From: Sphaerotilus microaerophilus
GTDB lineage: Bacteria > Pseudomonadota > Gammaproteobacteria > Burkholderiales > Burkholderiaceae_C
NCBI RefSeq assembly: GCF_023734135.1
Contig: NZ_AP025730.1
Span: forward strand, 1,922,001-1,986,000
Length of the DNA: 64,000 bases
Direction of reading: 5' to 3'
Below, piece after piece: positions 51,618-64,000 of this stretch. A program made the translations under genes and the position numbers. Below the pieces are notes generated by a model. That model did not search any database. It saw only the letters and a list, made by a program, of their open reading frames with translations, and had not been told where the DNA came from. Numbering within the stretch: the stretch's first letter is position 1; every line of letters begins with the position of its first letter.

Positions 51618-52937
51618 ATGCCCCAACGCGTCCTCACCGGCATCACCACCACCGGCACCCTGCACCTCGGCAACTACGTCGGCGCGGTGCGGCCCTGCAT
51701 CGAAGCCAGCCGCGAGTCGGGGGTGGAGAGCTTCTTCTTCATGGCCGACTACCACGCGCTGATCAAGTGCGATGAGCCGGACCGCATCGAGGCGTCGCGG
51801 CTGCAGATCGCGGCCACCTGGATCGCCGCCGGGCTGGACACGGACCGGGCGACGTTCTACCGCCAGAGCGACATCCCCGAGATCCCGGAGCTGACCTGGC
51901 TGCTGACCTGCGTGACGAGCAAGGGGCAGATGAACCGCGCGCACGCCTACAAGGCCAGCGTGGATGCCAACACCGCCGCGGGCGAGGAGCCGGACGCGGG
52001 CGTGACGATGGGGCTGTACTGCTACCCGATCCTGATGGCGGCGGACATCCTGATGTTCAACGCGCACCGCGTGCCGGTGGGCAAGGACCAGGTGCAGCAC
52101 ATCGAGATGGCGCGCGACGTGGCGCAGCGCTTCAACCACCTGTTCGGCAAAGGCAAGGAGTTCTTCGTCCTGCCCGAGGCGCAGGTGGACGAGGAGATGG
52201 AGCTGCTGCCCGGCCTGGACGGGCGCAAGATGAGCAAGAGCTACGACAACGTGATCCCGTTGTTCGAGGGCGGCAGCCGGGCGCTGCGCGAGGCGATTGC
52301 GCGCATCGTGACGGACAGCCGGCTGCCCGGCGAGCCGAAGGAGCCGGAGGGCAGCGCGCTGGTGACGATCTTCGACGCCTTTGCCAGCGCCGAGGAGCGT
52401 GCGGCCTTCCGCGCCGAGCTGCGCGCCGGCCTGGCCTGGGGCGAGGCCAAGCAGCGGCTGTTCGACCAGATCGAGCGGCAGATCGGCCCGATGCGCGCGC
52501 GCTATGACGAGCTGATGGCGCACCCGGAGAAGATCGAGGCCATCCTGCAGGCCGGCGCCGCCAAGGCCCGCGCCATCGCCCGCCCGCTGCTCGACGAGCT
52601 GCGCCATGCCGTCGGCCTGCGCAGCTTCCAGCCGCTCAAGGCCGCTGCGGCGCCCGCGGCCAAGGCGAAGGCGCATCTGCCGGTGTTCAAGCAGTACCGC
52701 GAGGCGGACGGCCAGTTCTACTTCAAGCTCAGCGCCCACGATGGCCGCGTGCTGCTGCAGAGCCAGGCCTTTGCCGGCGGGCGCGATGCGGGCGAGTGGG
52801 TGAAGAAGCTGAAGACCGACGGGGCTGCGGCGCTGGCCGGGGCGCCGGTGGGGTTGCTGGCCTTGGGTGAGGGCGTGAGCGAGGCCGAGGTGGCCGAGGC
52901 GCTGGCCGCGCTGATCGCGGCGGCGGCCGAGAGCTGA
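51618..52937 (+). CDS. trpS: Tryptophanyl-tRNA synthetase with C-terminal DUF1508-like domain
   Basis: A 439-residue class I synthetase that charges tRNA-Trp. The HIGH-type motif is HLGN at residues 16-19 and the KMSKS motif is intact at 204-208. The catalytic body ends near residue 335. After a linker of Ala/Lys (AAAAPAAKAKAH), residues about 357-399 form a small domain similar to DUF1508/YegP (FKQYREADGQFYFKLSAHDG). Standard TrpS proteins are about 330-340 residues, so this is a fusion form. The ATG at 51618 was chosen by the family N-terminus MPQRVLTGITTTG. It is divergent from the orphan antitoxin. Confidence 0.95.
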   Translation: MPQRVLTGITTTGTLHLGNYVGAVRPCIEASRESGVESFFFMADYHALIKCDEPDRIEASRLQIAATWIAAGLDTDRATFYRQSDIPEIPELTWLLTCVTSKGQMNRAHAYKASVDANTAAGEEPDAGVTMGLYCYPILMAADILMFNAHRVPVGKDQVQHIEMARDVAQRFNHLFGKGKEFFVLPEAQVDEEMELLPGLDGRKMSKSYDNVIPLFEGGSRALREAIARIVTDSRLPGEPKEPEGSALVTIFDAFASAEERAAFRAELRAGLAWGEAKQRLFDQIERQIGPMRARYDELMAHPEKIEAILQAGAAKARAIARPLLDELRHAVGLRSFQPLKAAAAPAAKAKAHLPVFKQYREADGQFYFKLSAHDGRVLLQSQAFAGGRDAGEWVKKLKTDGAAALAGAPVGLLALGEGVSEAEVAEALAALIAAAAES

Positions 52938-52993
52938 GCATCGACGGCGGCGCGGGATGAGTCCGGTCTGGCCCAGGCGCTCACCCCCGGCCG

Positions 52994-53012
52994 CTCTCCC
53001 AAGGTGGGAGAG
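52994..53012 (+). terminator. Hairpin after trpS
   Basis: Arms CTCTCCC (52994-53000) and GGGAGAG (53006-53012) pair around a 5-nt loop, followed by a G tract rather than T. It lies between trpS and the hydrolase gene. It may be a terminator or a copy of a dispersed GC-rich palindrome. Confidence 0.4.
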
Positions 53013-53039
53013 GGGGGGCCGCACCGGGGTGCGGGACTG

Positions 53040-54149
53040 ATGCCCATGAGCGCCGACCCTTCTATCGACCCCTTTGCCGCCGGCCGCTGGCTGGAGCGGC
53101 CGGCGGCCGAGGGCGTGTCGCACCGCGTCTGGTACTGCGAAGGCGGCGACCCCGGCGGCCGGCCGGTGCTGGTGATCCACGGCGGCCCGGGCGGGCGCAG
53201 CCGGCCGGAGTCGCTGGCGGGGTTGGCCGGGCTGCCGCTGCGCTGGATCGTCAGCGACCAGCGCGGCTGCGGGCGCAGCCTGCCGCTGGGTGAACTGCGC
53301 GGCAACACGCTGGAGTGGCTGCTGGACGACCTGGAGGCGCTGCGTGCCCACCTGGGCCTGGAGGGCTGGGCGGTGGCCGCTGGCTCCTGGGGAGCCTTCG
53401 TTGCGCTGGCCTATGCGGCGCGCCACCCGCAGCGGGTGCAGGGGCTGTTCCTGCGTTCGGCCTTTCTGGGCAGCACGGCGGAGCTGGCGCACTACCTGGG
53501 CGGCTGGGCGCCGTGGCTGGGCGAGCCCGGGCGCCGCTGGCTGGACGGGGAAAGCGGGGAGAGCGGGGAGGGCCCAGCGCCGTCCACGCCGCTGGATCTG
53601 GCCGATCTCTACCTCCACCACCGCCACGACCTGGCCGGGCTCAGCCCGGCCGGCCAGCCGGCCACGAGCGCGCAGGACCGGCTCGCCCTGGCCGCGCAGG
53701 CCTATGACGACGACCAGGGCGCGCCCGGCGGCGTTCTGGCGAGCGGGGCGCGCTGGTCGCTGGCGCGCATGCAGCGGCCCGAGGCCCGCAGCGAAGCCAC
53801 CCTCGCCAGTTGGCGGGTGCACGCCCACTACGGCGGCAGCGGCTGGACGGCGGGCCACGACGCCTGGGGCTGGGCCGCAATGGTGCTGCCGGCGCTGGCG
53901 GTGCGGGGCCTGCCGCTGATGCTGGTGCATGGGGAGGCGGATGCGGTCTGCCCCGTGGCCACCACGGACCGGCTGGCGGCGATGTCAGCCCGGGGGGGCC
54001 TGGGGTCAGCGGGCCCCTGCGGCCCTGGGGTCGGGATGGGCGTCGAGGTCAGCCGCGTGCCCGGTGGCGGCCACCGCATGGGCAGCGAGCCGATGGCCGG
54101 CGCGCTGCGGGAAGCGGCGCAGCTCTGGGGTCGGCGGCTGCTGGCTTGA
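53040..54149 (+). CDS. Alpha/beta hydrolase, proline iminopeptidase-like
   Basis: A 369-residue alpha/beta hydrolase. The oxyanion motif HGGPGG lies near residue 47, the sequence DQRGCGRS follows, and the nucleophile is Ser in AAGSWGAF near residue 118. Acid and base are in HGEADAVCPV and GGGHRMG. These fit proline iminopeptidases, which release N-terminal proline. A second ATG 6 nt downstream is an alternative start. Two low-complexity insertions are visible: ESGESGEGPAPST near residue 170 and a Gly-rich RGGLGSAGPCGPGVGMG near residue 318. They may be expansions of short GC-rich repeats. Confidence 0.88.
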   Translation: MPMSADPSIDPFAAGRWLERPAAEGVSHRVWYCEGGDPGGRPVLVIHGGPGGRSRPESLAGLAGLPLRWIVSDQRGCGRSLPLGELRGNTLEWLLDDLEALRAHLGLEGWAVAAGSWGAFVALAYAARHPQRVQGLFLRSAFLGSTAELAHYLGGWAPWLGEPGRRWLDGESGESGEGPAPSTPLDLADLYLHHRHDLAGLSPAGQPATSAQDRLALAAQAYDDDQGAPGGVLASGARWSLARMQRPEARSEATLASWRVHAHYGGSGWTAGHDAWGWAAMVLPALAVRGLPLMLVHGEADAVCPVATTDRLAAMSARGGLGSAGPCGPGVGMGVEVSRVPGGGHRMGSEPMAGALREAAQLWGRRLLA

Positions 54150-54249
54150 CCGTGGTGCAGGAGGCCGCGCGGAACGCGGTGTGCCTTGTGGTGCGCAATG
54201 GGGCGCGGATGGCGGTGAGGCCGCTGGCAGCCCGTACCATCCCCGTGCC

Positions 54250-55134
54250 ATGAACCTGCGTTTTGTCGAGGCCTTCCACTGGGCGGTGTCGCTCAAGAGC
54301 GTGACCCGCGCGGCGCAGAAGCTGCACATCACCCAGTCGGCGCTGTCGGCGCGCATCGCGGCGCTGGAGGAGGAGCTGGGCACGGTGCTGGTGGATCGGC
54401 GCGACAAGCAGTTCCGCCTGACCGTGGCCGGCCAGCGCTTCCATGTGCTGGCGCTGCGGCTGCTGGAGGTGCAGCGCCAGGTGCGCGCGGAGATGAGCAG
54501 CCACGCCGGCCGCGCGATGGTGCTGCGGCTGGGGGCCATCGAGTCGGTGGTGCACAGCTGGCTGACCGGCTGGCTGCAGCAGATGCGCAGCTCGCACCCG
54601 GACTTCGAGCTGGAGCTGACGGTGGAAACCTCGCCGGTGCTGGTCGACCAGGTGCGCCGCGGCGCGCTGGACCTGGTGTTCGCCGCACTGCCGGCGTCGG
54701 ACTCGGCGGTGCGCACGCTGCCGCTGCCGCCGATGCCGATGGTGTTCGTCGGCCACGCGGCGCAGCACACCCAGCCGTGCTACAGCCTGCTGGACCTGAG
54801 CTGCATCGAGCTGCTGACCTTCCAGCGCGGCTCGCAGCCGCACCAGGCGCTGCTGGCGCTGTTCGAGCAGCACCGCGCGCCGGTGCCGCGGGTGCACACC
54901 ATCTCGTCCATCTCGGCGATGGTGCAGCTGGTGGAAGGCGGCTTCGGCGTGGCCACGCTGCCGCAGGCCACGGTGCCGGCGCTGGCGCGGGGCGCGCCGC
55001 TGCGCGAGCTGGTGGCCGAGCGGGCGCTGCAGCCGCTGCCCATCCACGCCAGCTTCCGGGAGGACCCCACCTCCACCCTGACCCGCTCGGTGCTGGAGTC
55101 GGCGCAGGCCTACCTGGGGCAGCCGCCGGGCTGA
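54250..55134 (+). CDS. LysR-family transcriptional regulator
   Basis: A 294-residue LysR regulator. The N-terminal helix-turn-helix is SVTRAAQKLHITQSALSARI at about residues 18-37. The effector domain follows, with QLVEGGFGVATLPQATV near residue 232. It precedes the DUF1445/TRAP/oxoprolinase operon in the same direction and is the likely regulator. Two dyads in the intergenic region (55307-55348) are candidate binding sites. The effector is probably the imported acid or a product, by analogy with other LysR/TRAP loci. Confidence 0.92.
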   Translation: MNLRFVEAFHWAVSLKSVTRAAQKLHITQSALSARIAALEEELGTVLVDRRDKQFRLTVAGQRFHVLALRLLEVQRQVRAEMSSHAGRAMVLRLGAIESVVHSWLTGWLQQMRSSHPDFELELTVETSPVLVDQVRRGALDLVFAALPASDSAVRTLPLPPMPMVFVGHAAQHTQPCYSLLDLSCIELLTFQRGSQPHQALLALFEQHRAPVPRVHTISSISAMVQLVEGGFGVATLPQATVPALARGAPLRELVAERALQPLPIHASFREDPTSTLTRSVLESAQAYLGQPPG

Positions 55135-55464
55135 GGTCGGCGGTCCCGGTCACTGCCGCAGGACCGGGCAGCCTCCGCCGGGCTCCGACGCGGGGCGGGG
55201 GACGCAGGCGGCGGTGGCCGCGGGCCGGCCGCGTCGACCCCTGTCGCTGCGCTGCGCAGGTGCACCCGTCTGGGGCGGTCTGTCCCCAGCGGGGTTCGTG
55301 AATTGAGTCATCAAAAAAATCGATGATGACAACGAAAAATTCTCGTTGGATCGTTGCGAAGGGGGCTTTCACAATCCGCCGCATTCGCTCCCTCACCCCA
55401 GCATCAGCCTCCGCGTCCAGCGGCATCGACCGACCCGGATGCAGGGCCACCCCAGGAGACAGGC
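55135..55464. promoter_or_regulatory. 330-bp intergenic region with two adjacent dyads
   Basis: Most of this region is GC-rich with no gene seen. An AT-rich core at 55299-55348 holds two inverted repeats: GTCATCA (55307-55313) with TGATGAC (55324-55330), and CAACGA (55330-55335) with TCGTTG (55343-55348). They share one base and lie 116-158 bp before the next ATG. This is a good place for LysR binding and for the promoter of the DUF1445/TRAP/oxoprolinase operon. CAGGAGAC at 55453-55460 is the RBS of the next gene. Confidence 0.55.
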
Positions 55465-56292
55465 ATGAACCCTTGTGACAGCCACAGCCCCACCGCCTCC
55501 AACGGCTTGACGGCGCAAAGCACCGGCCGCGAGGTGCGGCAGGCCGCCCGCAGCGGCCGGCTGAGCGGCCACACCAGCGGCCTGGCCCGCGAGCAGGTGC
55601 AGGCCAACCTGGCGATCCTGCCGGCGTCGCTGGCGGGGGACTTCCTGCGTTTCTGCCAGCGCAACCCCAAGCCCTGCCCACTGCTGGCGGTGTCCGAGCC
55701 TGGCCAGTATCTGCTCGACGAATTGGGCGAGGACCTGGACATCCGCAGCGACGTGCCGCGCTACCGCGTGTGGCAGCACGGCGAGCTGGTGGCCGAACCC
55801 ACCGACCTGCGTGAGTTTTGGCGCGATGACCTGGTGACCTTTGCGCTGGGCTGCTCCTTCAGCTTCGAGCATGGCCTGCTGGCCGCCGGCATCGCGCTGC
55901 GCCATGTGCAGCAGGGGCGCAATGTGGCCATGTACCGCACCAACATCGCCACCCGGTCGGCCGGGCCCTTCCACGGGCCGATGGTGGTGTCGATGCGCCC
56001 GATGAAGGCGGCCGACGCGATCCGCGCGGTGCAGATCACCGCCCGGGTGCCGGAGGTGCACGGCGCGCCGATCCACCTCGGCGACCCGGCGCTCATCGGC
56101 ATCGGCAACCTGGCCCGCCCCGACTACGGCGACGCGGTGGAGGTGCTGCCCGACGAGCTGCCGGTGTTCTGGGCCTGCGGGGTGACGCCGCAGTCGGCCA
56201 TCGCCACCGCCCGCCCGGCCTTCTGCATCACCCACGCGCCCGGCCACATGCTGGTGACCGACCGGCTGAACCGCCATCTCGGCCTGGGCTGA
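55465..56292 (+). CDS. DUF1445 putative hydro-lyase
   Basis: A 275-residue protein of the DUF1445/UPF0317 family (putative hydro-lyase). Recognisable parts are [20 protein letters not shown] near residues 42-61, [14 protein letters not shown] near 130-143, [19 protein letters not shown] near 157-175, and the C-terminal [10 protein letters not shown] and [11 protein letters not shown]. The family is related to part of the vertebrate protein annotated as D-glutamate cyclase, whose product is 5-oxo-D-proline. That makes the association with the 5-oxoprolinase gene in the same operon meaningful. The exact reaction of bacterial members is not established. The start follows CAGGAGAC. Confidence 0.88.
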   Translation: MNPCDSHSPTASNGLTAQSTGREVRQAARSGRLSGHTSGLAREQVQANLAILPASLAGDFLRFCQRNPKPCPLLAVSEPGQYLLDELGEDLDIRSDVPRYRVWQHGELVAEPTDLREFWRDDLVTFALGCSFSFEHGLLAAGIALRHVQQGRNVAMYRTNIATRSAGPFHGPMVVSMRPMKAADAIRAVQITARVPEVHGAPIHLGDPALIGIGNLARPDYGDAVEVLPDELPVFWACGVTPQSAIATARPAFCITHAPGHMLVTDRLNRHLGLG

Positions 56293-56384
56293 GCCCCGGC
56301 CGGGTTCACCCTTTGCCGCTGACCCTTCCCTTCCCCGCCCCCGCCCACCCCCCCAGACACAACCGACCTGCCGAGGAGATGACC

Positions 56385-57389
56385 ATGCAAGCCGCCACCA
56401 CCCGCCGCCACCTGCTGGCCCTGACCGCCACCGCCACCACCGCCGCCGTGCTGGGGCTGGCCACCCCCGTGGCGCAGGCCGCCACCGCCTGGGACCTGCC
56501 CACCGCCTACCCGGTGGCCAGCTTCCAGACCGAGAACCTGGCGGCCTTCGCGGCCGAGGTGGACAAGGCCAGCGGCGGCAAGCTCAAGATCACCCTGCAC
56601 CCCAACGCCTCGCTGTACAAGGCCAACGAGATCAAGCGGGCGGTGCAGACCGGTCAGGTGCCCGCAGGCGAGTTCATCCTCTCCGGGGCGTCCAATGAGA
56701 ACCCGCTGTTCGGCACCGACGCGCTGCCCTTCCTGGTCGACAGCTACGCCGAGGCGCGCAAGCTCGCCGGCATCGAACGGCCCTACCTGGAGAAGCTGCT
56801 GGCCTCCCAGGGCATGAAGCTGCTCTACACCGTGCCCTGGCCGGGCCAGAGCCTGTACAGCGTCAAGCCCATCGAGTCGGCTGCCCACCTCAAGGGCACC
56901 AAGATGCGCGCCTACAACCCGGCCTCCTCGCGCATCGCGCAGCTGATGGGCGCTCAGCCCACCACCATCCAGCTGGCCGAGCTGGGCCAGGCGCTGGCCA
57001 CCGGCACGGTGGACAACTTCCTGACCAGCAGTGCCAGCGGGGTGGAGAACAAGCTCTACGAGAGCGTGAAGCACTTCTACCGGGTCAACGCCTGGCTGCC
57101 CAAGAACGCCGTGGTGGTGTCCACCAAGGCCTTCGACGCGCTGGACAAGCCCACCCAGGAGGTGCTGCTCAAGGCCGCCGCCGCCGCCCAGGAGCGCGGC
57201 TGGAAGGTCAGCGAGGCCAAGGACGCCGAGTACCAGAAGGAGCTGGCCGCCAAGGGCATGAAGGTGGCCGACCCCAGCCCCGCGCTGAAAAAGGACCTGA
57301 AGGCGGTGGGCGACAAGATGGTGGCCGAGTGGCTCAAGACCGCCGGTGCGGACGGCCAGGCCATCGTCGACGCCTTCAACAAGCCCTGA
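56385..57389 (+). CDS. dctP: TRAP transporter solute-binding protein, DctP family (second locus)
   Basis: A 334-residue periplasmic binding protein. The signal peptide has a twin-Arg-like start (TTRRHLLALTATATTAAVL) ending near AQAATA. The mature part shows DctP patterns such as LKGTKMRAY near residue 172 and a C-terminal helical end. The ATG at 56385 is preferred over one at 56379 because GAGGAG lies 6 nt upstream. It works with the DctQ and DctM genes that follow. It is only distantly similar to the other DctP in this window. Confidence 0.9.
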   Translation: MQAATTRRHLLALTATATTAAVLGLATPVAQAATAWDLPTAYPVASFQTENLAAFAAEVDKASGGKLKITLHPNASLYKANEIKRAVQTGQVPAGEFILSGASNENPLFGTDALPFLVDSYAEARKLAGIERPYLEKLLASQGMKLLYTVPWPGQSLYSVKPIESAAHLKGTKMRAYNPASSRIAQLMGAQPTTIQLAELGQALATGTVDNFLTSSASGVENKLYESVKHFYRVNAWLPKNAVVVSTKAFDALDKPTQEVLLKAAAAAQERGWKVSEAKDAEYQKELAAKGMKVADPSPALKKDLKAVGDKMVAEWLKTAGADGQAIVDAFNKP

Positions 57390-57456
57390 CCTCTTCCGGC
57401 CAGCCTGCCCTGGCGGCGCGCCGGCCCACTGCAACGATCAATGAGGAGACAAGCGC

Positions 57457-57972
57457 ATGAAGACGCTGCTCATGGCGTTCTACCGCCTGCTGGGCCTGCT
57501 GGCCATGCTGGCGATGGTGGCCGCATTCATCACCGTCGGCCTGGGCGTGGTCGCCCGGGAGGCCGGCTGGGACATCCAGGGCCTGGATGCCTACGCCGGC
57601 TACGCGATCGCCGCGGCCCTGTTCCTGGCGCTGCCGACCACCTTCCAGCGCAGCGAGCACATCCGCGTGACGCTGCTGCTGGAGAAGGCGCCACCCCGGT
57701 GGCGCAATGCGCTGCAGGTCTGGAGCCTGCTGGCGGCCAGCGTGCTGGCCGGCCACCTGGCCTGGTTCTCGCTGCGGCTGGTGTGGATCTCCCACTCCAC
57801 CCACGACATCTCCCCGGCGATGGACGCCACTCCGCTGTGGCTGCCGCAGATGGCCATGGCGCTGGGCGCCTTCGGCCTGGCCGTGGCCTGCCTGGATGCG
57901 CTGGTGAGCCACCGCCTGGGTCTGCCCTTCTTTGCCACCCCGGCGGACGGCGAAGCCGCCCGCGTCGAATGA
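57457..57972 (+). CDS. dctQ: TRAP transporter small permease DctQ
   Basis: A 171-residue protein with four membrane helices, full length for DctQ. Family-like features are the first helix LLGLLAMLAMVAAFITVGLG, the second hydrophobic hairpin with YAIAAALFLALPTTFQRSEH, and the conserved (S/N)EHIRV after it. It is 10 nt from the DctM gene and forms the membrane complex with it. Confidence 0.92.
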   Translation: MKTLLMAFYRLLGLLAMLAMVAAFITVGLGVVAREAGWDIQGLDAYAGYAIAAALFLALPTTFQRSEHIRVTLLLEKAPPRWRNALQVWSLLAASVLAGHLAWFSLRLVWISHSTHDISPAMDATPLWLPQMAMALGAFGLAVACLDALVSHRLGLPFFATPADGEAARVE

Positions 57973-57982
57973 GGAGCAACCC

Positions 57983-59278
57983 ATGGATGCCTTGATCGCC
58001 CTGTTGCTGATCGTGCTGATGCTGGTGGTGCTGGGCTCGGGCCTGTGGATCGGCCTGGCCCTGCTGGGGGTGGCGGTGTTTGCGATGCAGACCTTCAGCA
58101 GCCGCCCGGTGGGCGATGCGATGGTGCTGACCATCTGGGGCTCCACCTCCAGCTGGACGCTCACCGCCCTGCCGCTGTTCCTGTGGATGGGGGAGATCCT
58201 CTTCCGCACCCGGCTGTCGGAGGGCATGTTCCGCGGCCTGGCGCCCTGGCTGAACCGCCTGCCGGGCCGGCTGCTGCACATCAACGTGATCGGCTGCGCC
58301 ATCTTCGCGGCGGTGTCGGGTTCGTCGGCGGCCACCTGCGCCACCATCGGCAAGATCACCCTGCCGGAGCTGAAGAAGCGCGGCTACCCCGACCCCATGG
58401 CCATCGGCACGCTGTCGGGCGCCGGCACGCTCGGGCTGCTGATCCCTCCGTCGATCATCATGATCGTCTACGGTGTGGCCGCCAACGTCAGCATCGCCAA
58501 GCTGTTCATGGCTGGCGTGCTGCCGGGCATCCTGCTGGCGCTGGTGTTCATGGGCTACATCGTGGTGTGGGCCCTGCGGCACCCGGAGCAGGTGCCCGCC
58601 GCCGACGCCTCCATGGGCTTGCTGGCCAAAGTCTACGAAGGCCGTCACCTGATCCCGGTGGTGCTGCTGATCGCGCTGGTGCTGGGCTCGATCTACTCCG
58701 GCCTGGCCACCGCCACCGAGGCCGCCGCGCTGGGCGTGGCCGGCTCCCTGGGGCTGGCGGTGGTGGAGGGTTCGATGAGCTGGCAGCGCTTCGTCGACGG
58801 GCTGGCCGCCTCCGTGCGGGTGTACTGCATGATCGGCCTGATCCTTGCGGGCGCCTCCTTCCTGACGCTGGCCATGGGCTTCATCGGCCTGCCGCGCCAC
58901 CTGGCCGAGTTCATCGGCGGGCTGGGCCTGTCGCCCTTCGTGCTGATGCTCAGCCTGGTGCTGTTCTTCATCGTGCTGGGCTGCTTCCTGGACGGCATCT
59001 CGATGGTGGTGCTCACCATGGCGGTGCTGCTGCCCACGGTGCAGAAGGCCGGCTTCGACCTGATCTGGTTTGGCATCTTCATCGTGCTGGTGGTGGAGAT
59101 GGCGCAGATCACCCCGCCGGTGGGCTTCAACCTCTTCGTGCTGCAGGGGCTGACGAAGCGCGACATCACCTGGCTGGCGCGCGTCTCGATGCCGATGTTC
59201 TGGCTGATGTGCGGCTTCGTCCTGCTGGTGTACTTCGTGCCCGGCATCGTCACCTGGCTGCCCTCGCAGATGCAGTAG
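57983..59278 (+). CDS. dctM: TRAP transporter large permease DctM
   Basis: A 431-residue inner-membrane protein with about twelve helices. It has the typical DctM segments [19 protein letters not shown] near residues 64-82, [20 protein letters not shown] near 114-133, [12 protein letters not shown] near 155, and [20 protein letters not shown] near 370-389. GAGGAG lies upstream of the chosen ATG. It translocates the substrate delivered by the binding protein at 56385-57389. Confidence 0.93.
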   Translation: MDALIALLLIVLMLVVLGSGLWIGLALLGVAVFAMQTFSSRPVGDAMVLTIWGSTSSWTLTALPLFLWMGEILFRTRLSEGMFRGLAPWLNRLPGRLLHINVIGCAIFAAVSGSSAATCATIGKITLPELKKRGYPDPMAIGTLSGAGTLGLLIPPSIIMIVYGVAANVSIAKLFMAGVLPGILLALVFMGYIVVWALRHPEQVPAADASMGLLAKVYEGRHLIPVVLLIALVLGSIYSGLATATEAAALGVAGSLGLAVVEGSMSWQRFVDGLAASVRVYCMIGLILAGASFLTLAMGFIGLPRHLAEFIGGLGLSPFVLMLSLVLFFIVLGCFLDGISMVVLTMAVLLPTVQKAGFDLIWFGIFIVLVVEMAQITPPVGFNLFVLQGLTKRDITWLARVSMPMFWLMCGFVLLVYFVPGIVTWLPSQMQ

Positions 59279-59414
59279 CCGCCGCCCCGGCCCCCGCCTG
59301 GGCCCCGTGCCCTCCCGATTTCACACCTCAACGCTGGCATCGCTGCGACGCCGGGGCCTGCTGTGGCCCGTCGGTGCGGCGAACTGCAGCCCACCCTTTT
59401 TCGGAACCACCGTC

Positions 59415-63214
<3,800 letters not shown>

Positions 63215-63218
<4 letters not shown>

Positions 63219-63427
63219 GCCCGGTGATCGCAGACCCCACCCGTGCCGCGGCGGGCCAGGGCGAGCCGGCCCTGTCGTACGTGCGCCACCAGGCCGACGG
63301 CCCCTGGCAGACCTACCTGACCCAGGTGGAGCGGGTGCTGCCCTACCTCGGCCCGCTCAGCCGCTGGGCGCAGACCCGTCTGGAGCCTTGGCAGGAGCTG
63401 TGCCAAGCCGCACAAGCCGCTGGACTA
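63215..63427 (+). pseudogene. Truncated glutamate dehydrogenase (gdhA-like) 5' fragment
   Basis: The frame starts ATGAGC overlapping the 5-oxoprolinase stop. Codons about 20-54 (LSYVRHQADGPWQTYLTQVE, then RVLPYLGPLSRWAQT) resemble the N-terminus of bacterial glutamate dehydrogenases. Directly after codon 54 (63376) the similarity ends; in the family the next residues are LRRPKR. The frame then continues through the antisense of the hypX-like gene without meaning. Glutamate dehydrogenase would be a sensible partner of 5-oxoprolinase. The break suggests a deletion or rearrangement joining it to the neighbouring 3' end of hypX. An assembly join is also possible. Confidence 0.6.
63387..63407. terminator. 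Hairpin at the gdhA/hypX junction
   Basis: Arms CTTGGCA (63387-63393) and TGCCAAG (63401-63407) pair around a 7-nt loop, 17 nt downstream of the hypX-like stop on the minus strand. It probably belongs to the 3' end of that gene. No T run follows. Confidence 0.4.
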
Positions 63428-64000
63428 GCGGTGCACCGCCAGGTGCCGCGGCGTCCACGCATGCGGCTTGCGGTGCACGAAGTAGTGCCGCGCCACGTGG
63501 TAGCTGGGGTCGAAGCCGTAGAAGTTGCGGTGCATGCGCTGCAGCTCCTCCTCGCGGTGGCGCTGCAGCGGCTTGGCGGCCTCGTCGGCGGCGCGGCGGG
63601 CGGCCTTGGCGGCGATGCGCTCGGCCAAGTCTGGTGAGGCGGCCAGGGCCAGCGCCTGCTGGCGGGCCAGCACTTCCAGCTCGGCAGCGTCCTCGCCCAG
63701 CACCGCGTCGAGCAGGCCGATGCGCAGCGCCTCGGCCGCGCCGATCGGCAGGCGGCCCTGGGTGATGGCCTTGGCCTGCGCGGCACCGACGCGGCGGGGC
63801 AGGGTGTAGGTCCAGTACTCCGAGCCGTAGAGGTTGCCCATGTTCTTGTAGTGCGGGTTCTGCACCACGCCGGCATGGGCCCAGACCTGGTCGGCCGCCA
63901 GCGCCAGGAAGCAGCCGCCCGCGCCGGCGTTGCCTCGCAGCACGGCGACGGTGAGCCGGTCGGTCAGCGTCAGCAGCTCCAGCGCGGCGTCGTCCATCGC
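63425..64000 (-). CDS. HypX/HoxX-like protein, C-terminal part
   Basis: The last 191 or so residues of a protein with an enoyl-CoA hydratase-like domain: LRGNAGAGGCFLALAADQVW is the typical oxyanion/loop segment, then NPHYKNMGNLYGSEYWTY and LPRRVGAAQAKAI. The end GFDPSYHVARHYFVHRKP and TPRHLAVHR is characteristic of HypX/HoxX, which supplies CO to NiFe hydrogenase maturation from formyl-tetrahydrofolate. The N-terminal formyltransferase domain lies beyond the window. No other hydrogenase gene is visible here. Confidence 0.85.
   Translation of the reverse strand, partial: AMDDAALELLTLTDRLTVAVLRGNAGAGGCFLALAADQVWAHAGVVQNPHYKNMGNLYGSEYWTYTLPRRVGAAQAKAITQGRLPIGAAEALRIGLLDAVLGEDAAELEVLARQQALALAASPDLAERIAAKAARRAADEAAKPLQRHREEELQRMHRNFYGFDPSYHVARHYFVHRKPHAWTPRHLAVHR

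Overview
The window is about 70% GC and codes densely on both strands. Gene content points to a high-GC betaproteobacterium of the Burkholderiales, probably near the Comamonadaceae, Leptothrix or Rubrivivax groups. The clues are several TRAP carboxylate transporters, a HypX/HoxX-type protein, a TrpS with a DUF1508-like tail, and IclR/LysR-controlled catabolic operons. This placement is inference from style; no rRNA or tRNA gene was seen.

Layout. (1) 1-7236: an IclR-controlled carboxylic-acid uptake and activation locus, with a partial SDR and IclR on the minus strand and thiolase, acyl-CoA synthetase, TRAP binding protein and fused TRAP QM permease on the plus strand. Two perfect dyads lie in the divergent promoter. 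(2) 7262-13066: a DUF296 protein, an M48 protease, a lipoprotein serine hydrolase, a transglutaminase-like protein and a GNAT enzyme. (3) 13212-40306: about 27 kb with 20 consecutive minus-strand genes encoding a contractile phage-tail-like machine. It has sheath, tube, gpD, gpV, spike tip, gp25, gpJ and a 1121-residue tape-measure candidate. It has no capsid, terminase, integrase or lysis gene and no AAA+ ATPase. It also carries a collagen-like protein, PASTA-like proteins, a 1341-residue beta-propeller protein and a 1058-residue protein with about six membrane spans. One promoter region with a large inverted repeat precedes it. This is the best candidate for an undescribed system. (4) 40450-42187: small housekeeping-type genes.

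(5) 42457-48250: a lower-GC defence island. It holds a truncated Mrr-type restriction remnant and a two-gene Hachiman-like nuclease/helicase system. The helicase gene is split just after Walker A by a 1158-bp IS with a 5-bp target duplication; removing the IS and one duplicate restores the frame exactly. (6) 48345-51485: an AbrB/PIN toxin-antitoxin pair, an SDR-fold protein carrying both halohydrin dehalogenase signature motifs, a Phd/PIN pair and an orphan AbrB antitoxin. (7) 51618-54149: trpS and an alpha/beta hydrolase. (8) 54250-63218: LysR, a DUF1445 protein, a three-gene TRAP transporter and a fused 5-oxoprolinase/hydantoinase, suggesting use of 5-oxoproline or a related lactam. (9) 63215-64000: a gdhA-like 5' fragment broken after about 54 codons and abutting the convergent 3' end of a hypX-type gene.

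The two TRAP loci each pair a regulator, an uptake system and enzymes for the imported acid. The contractile cluster reads as one transcription unit. The island at 42-51 kb is a typical accessory segment of defence, mobile and toxin-antitoxin genes between core genes.
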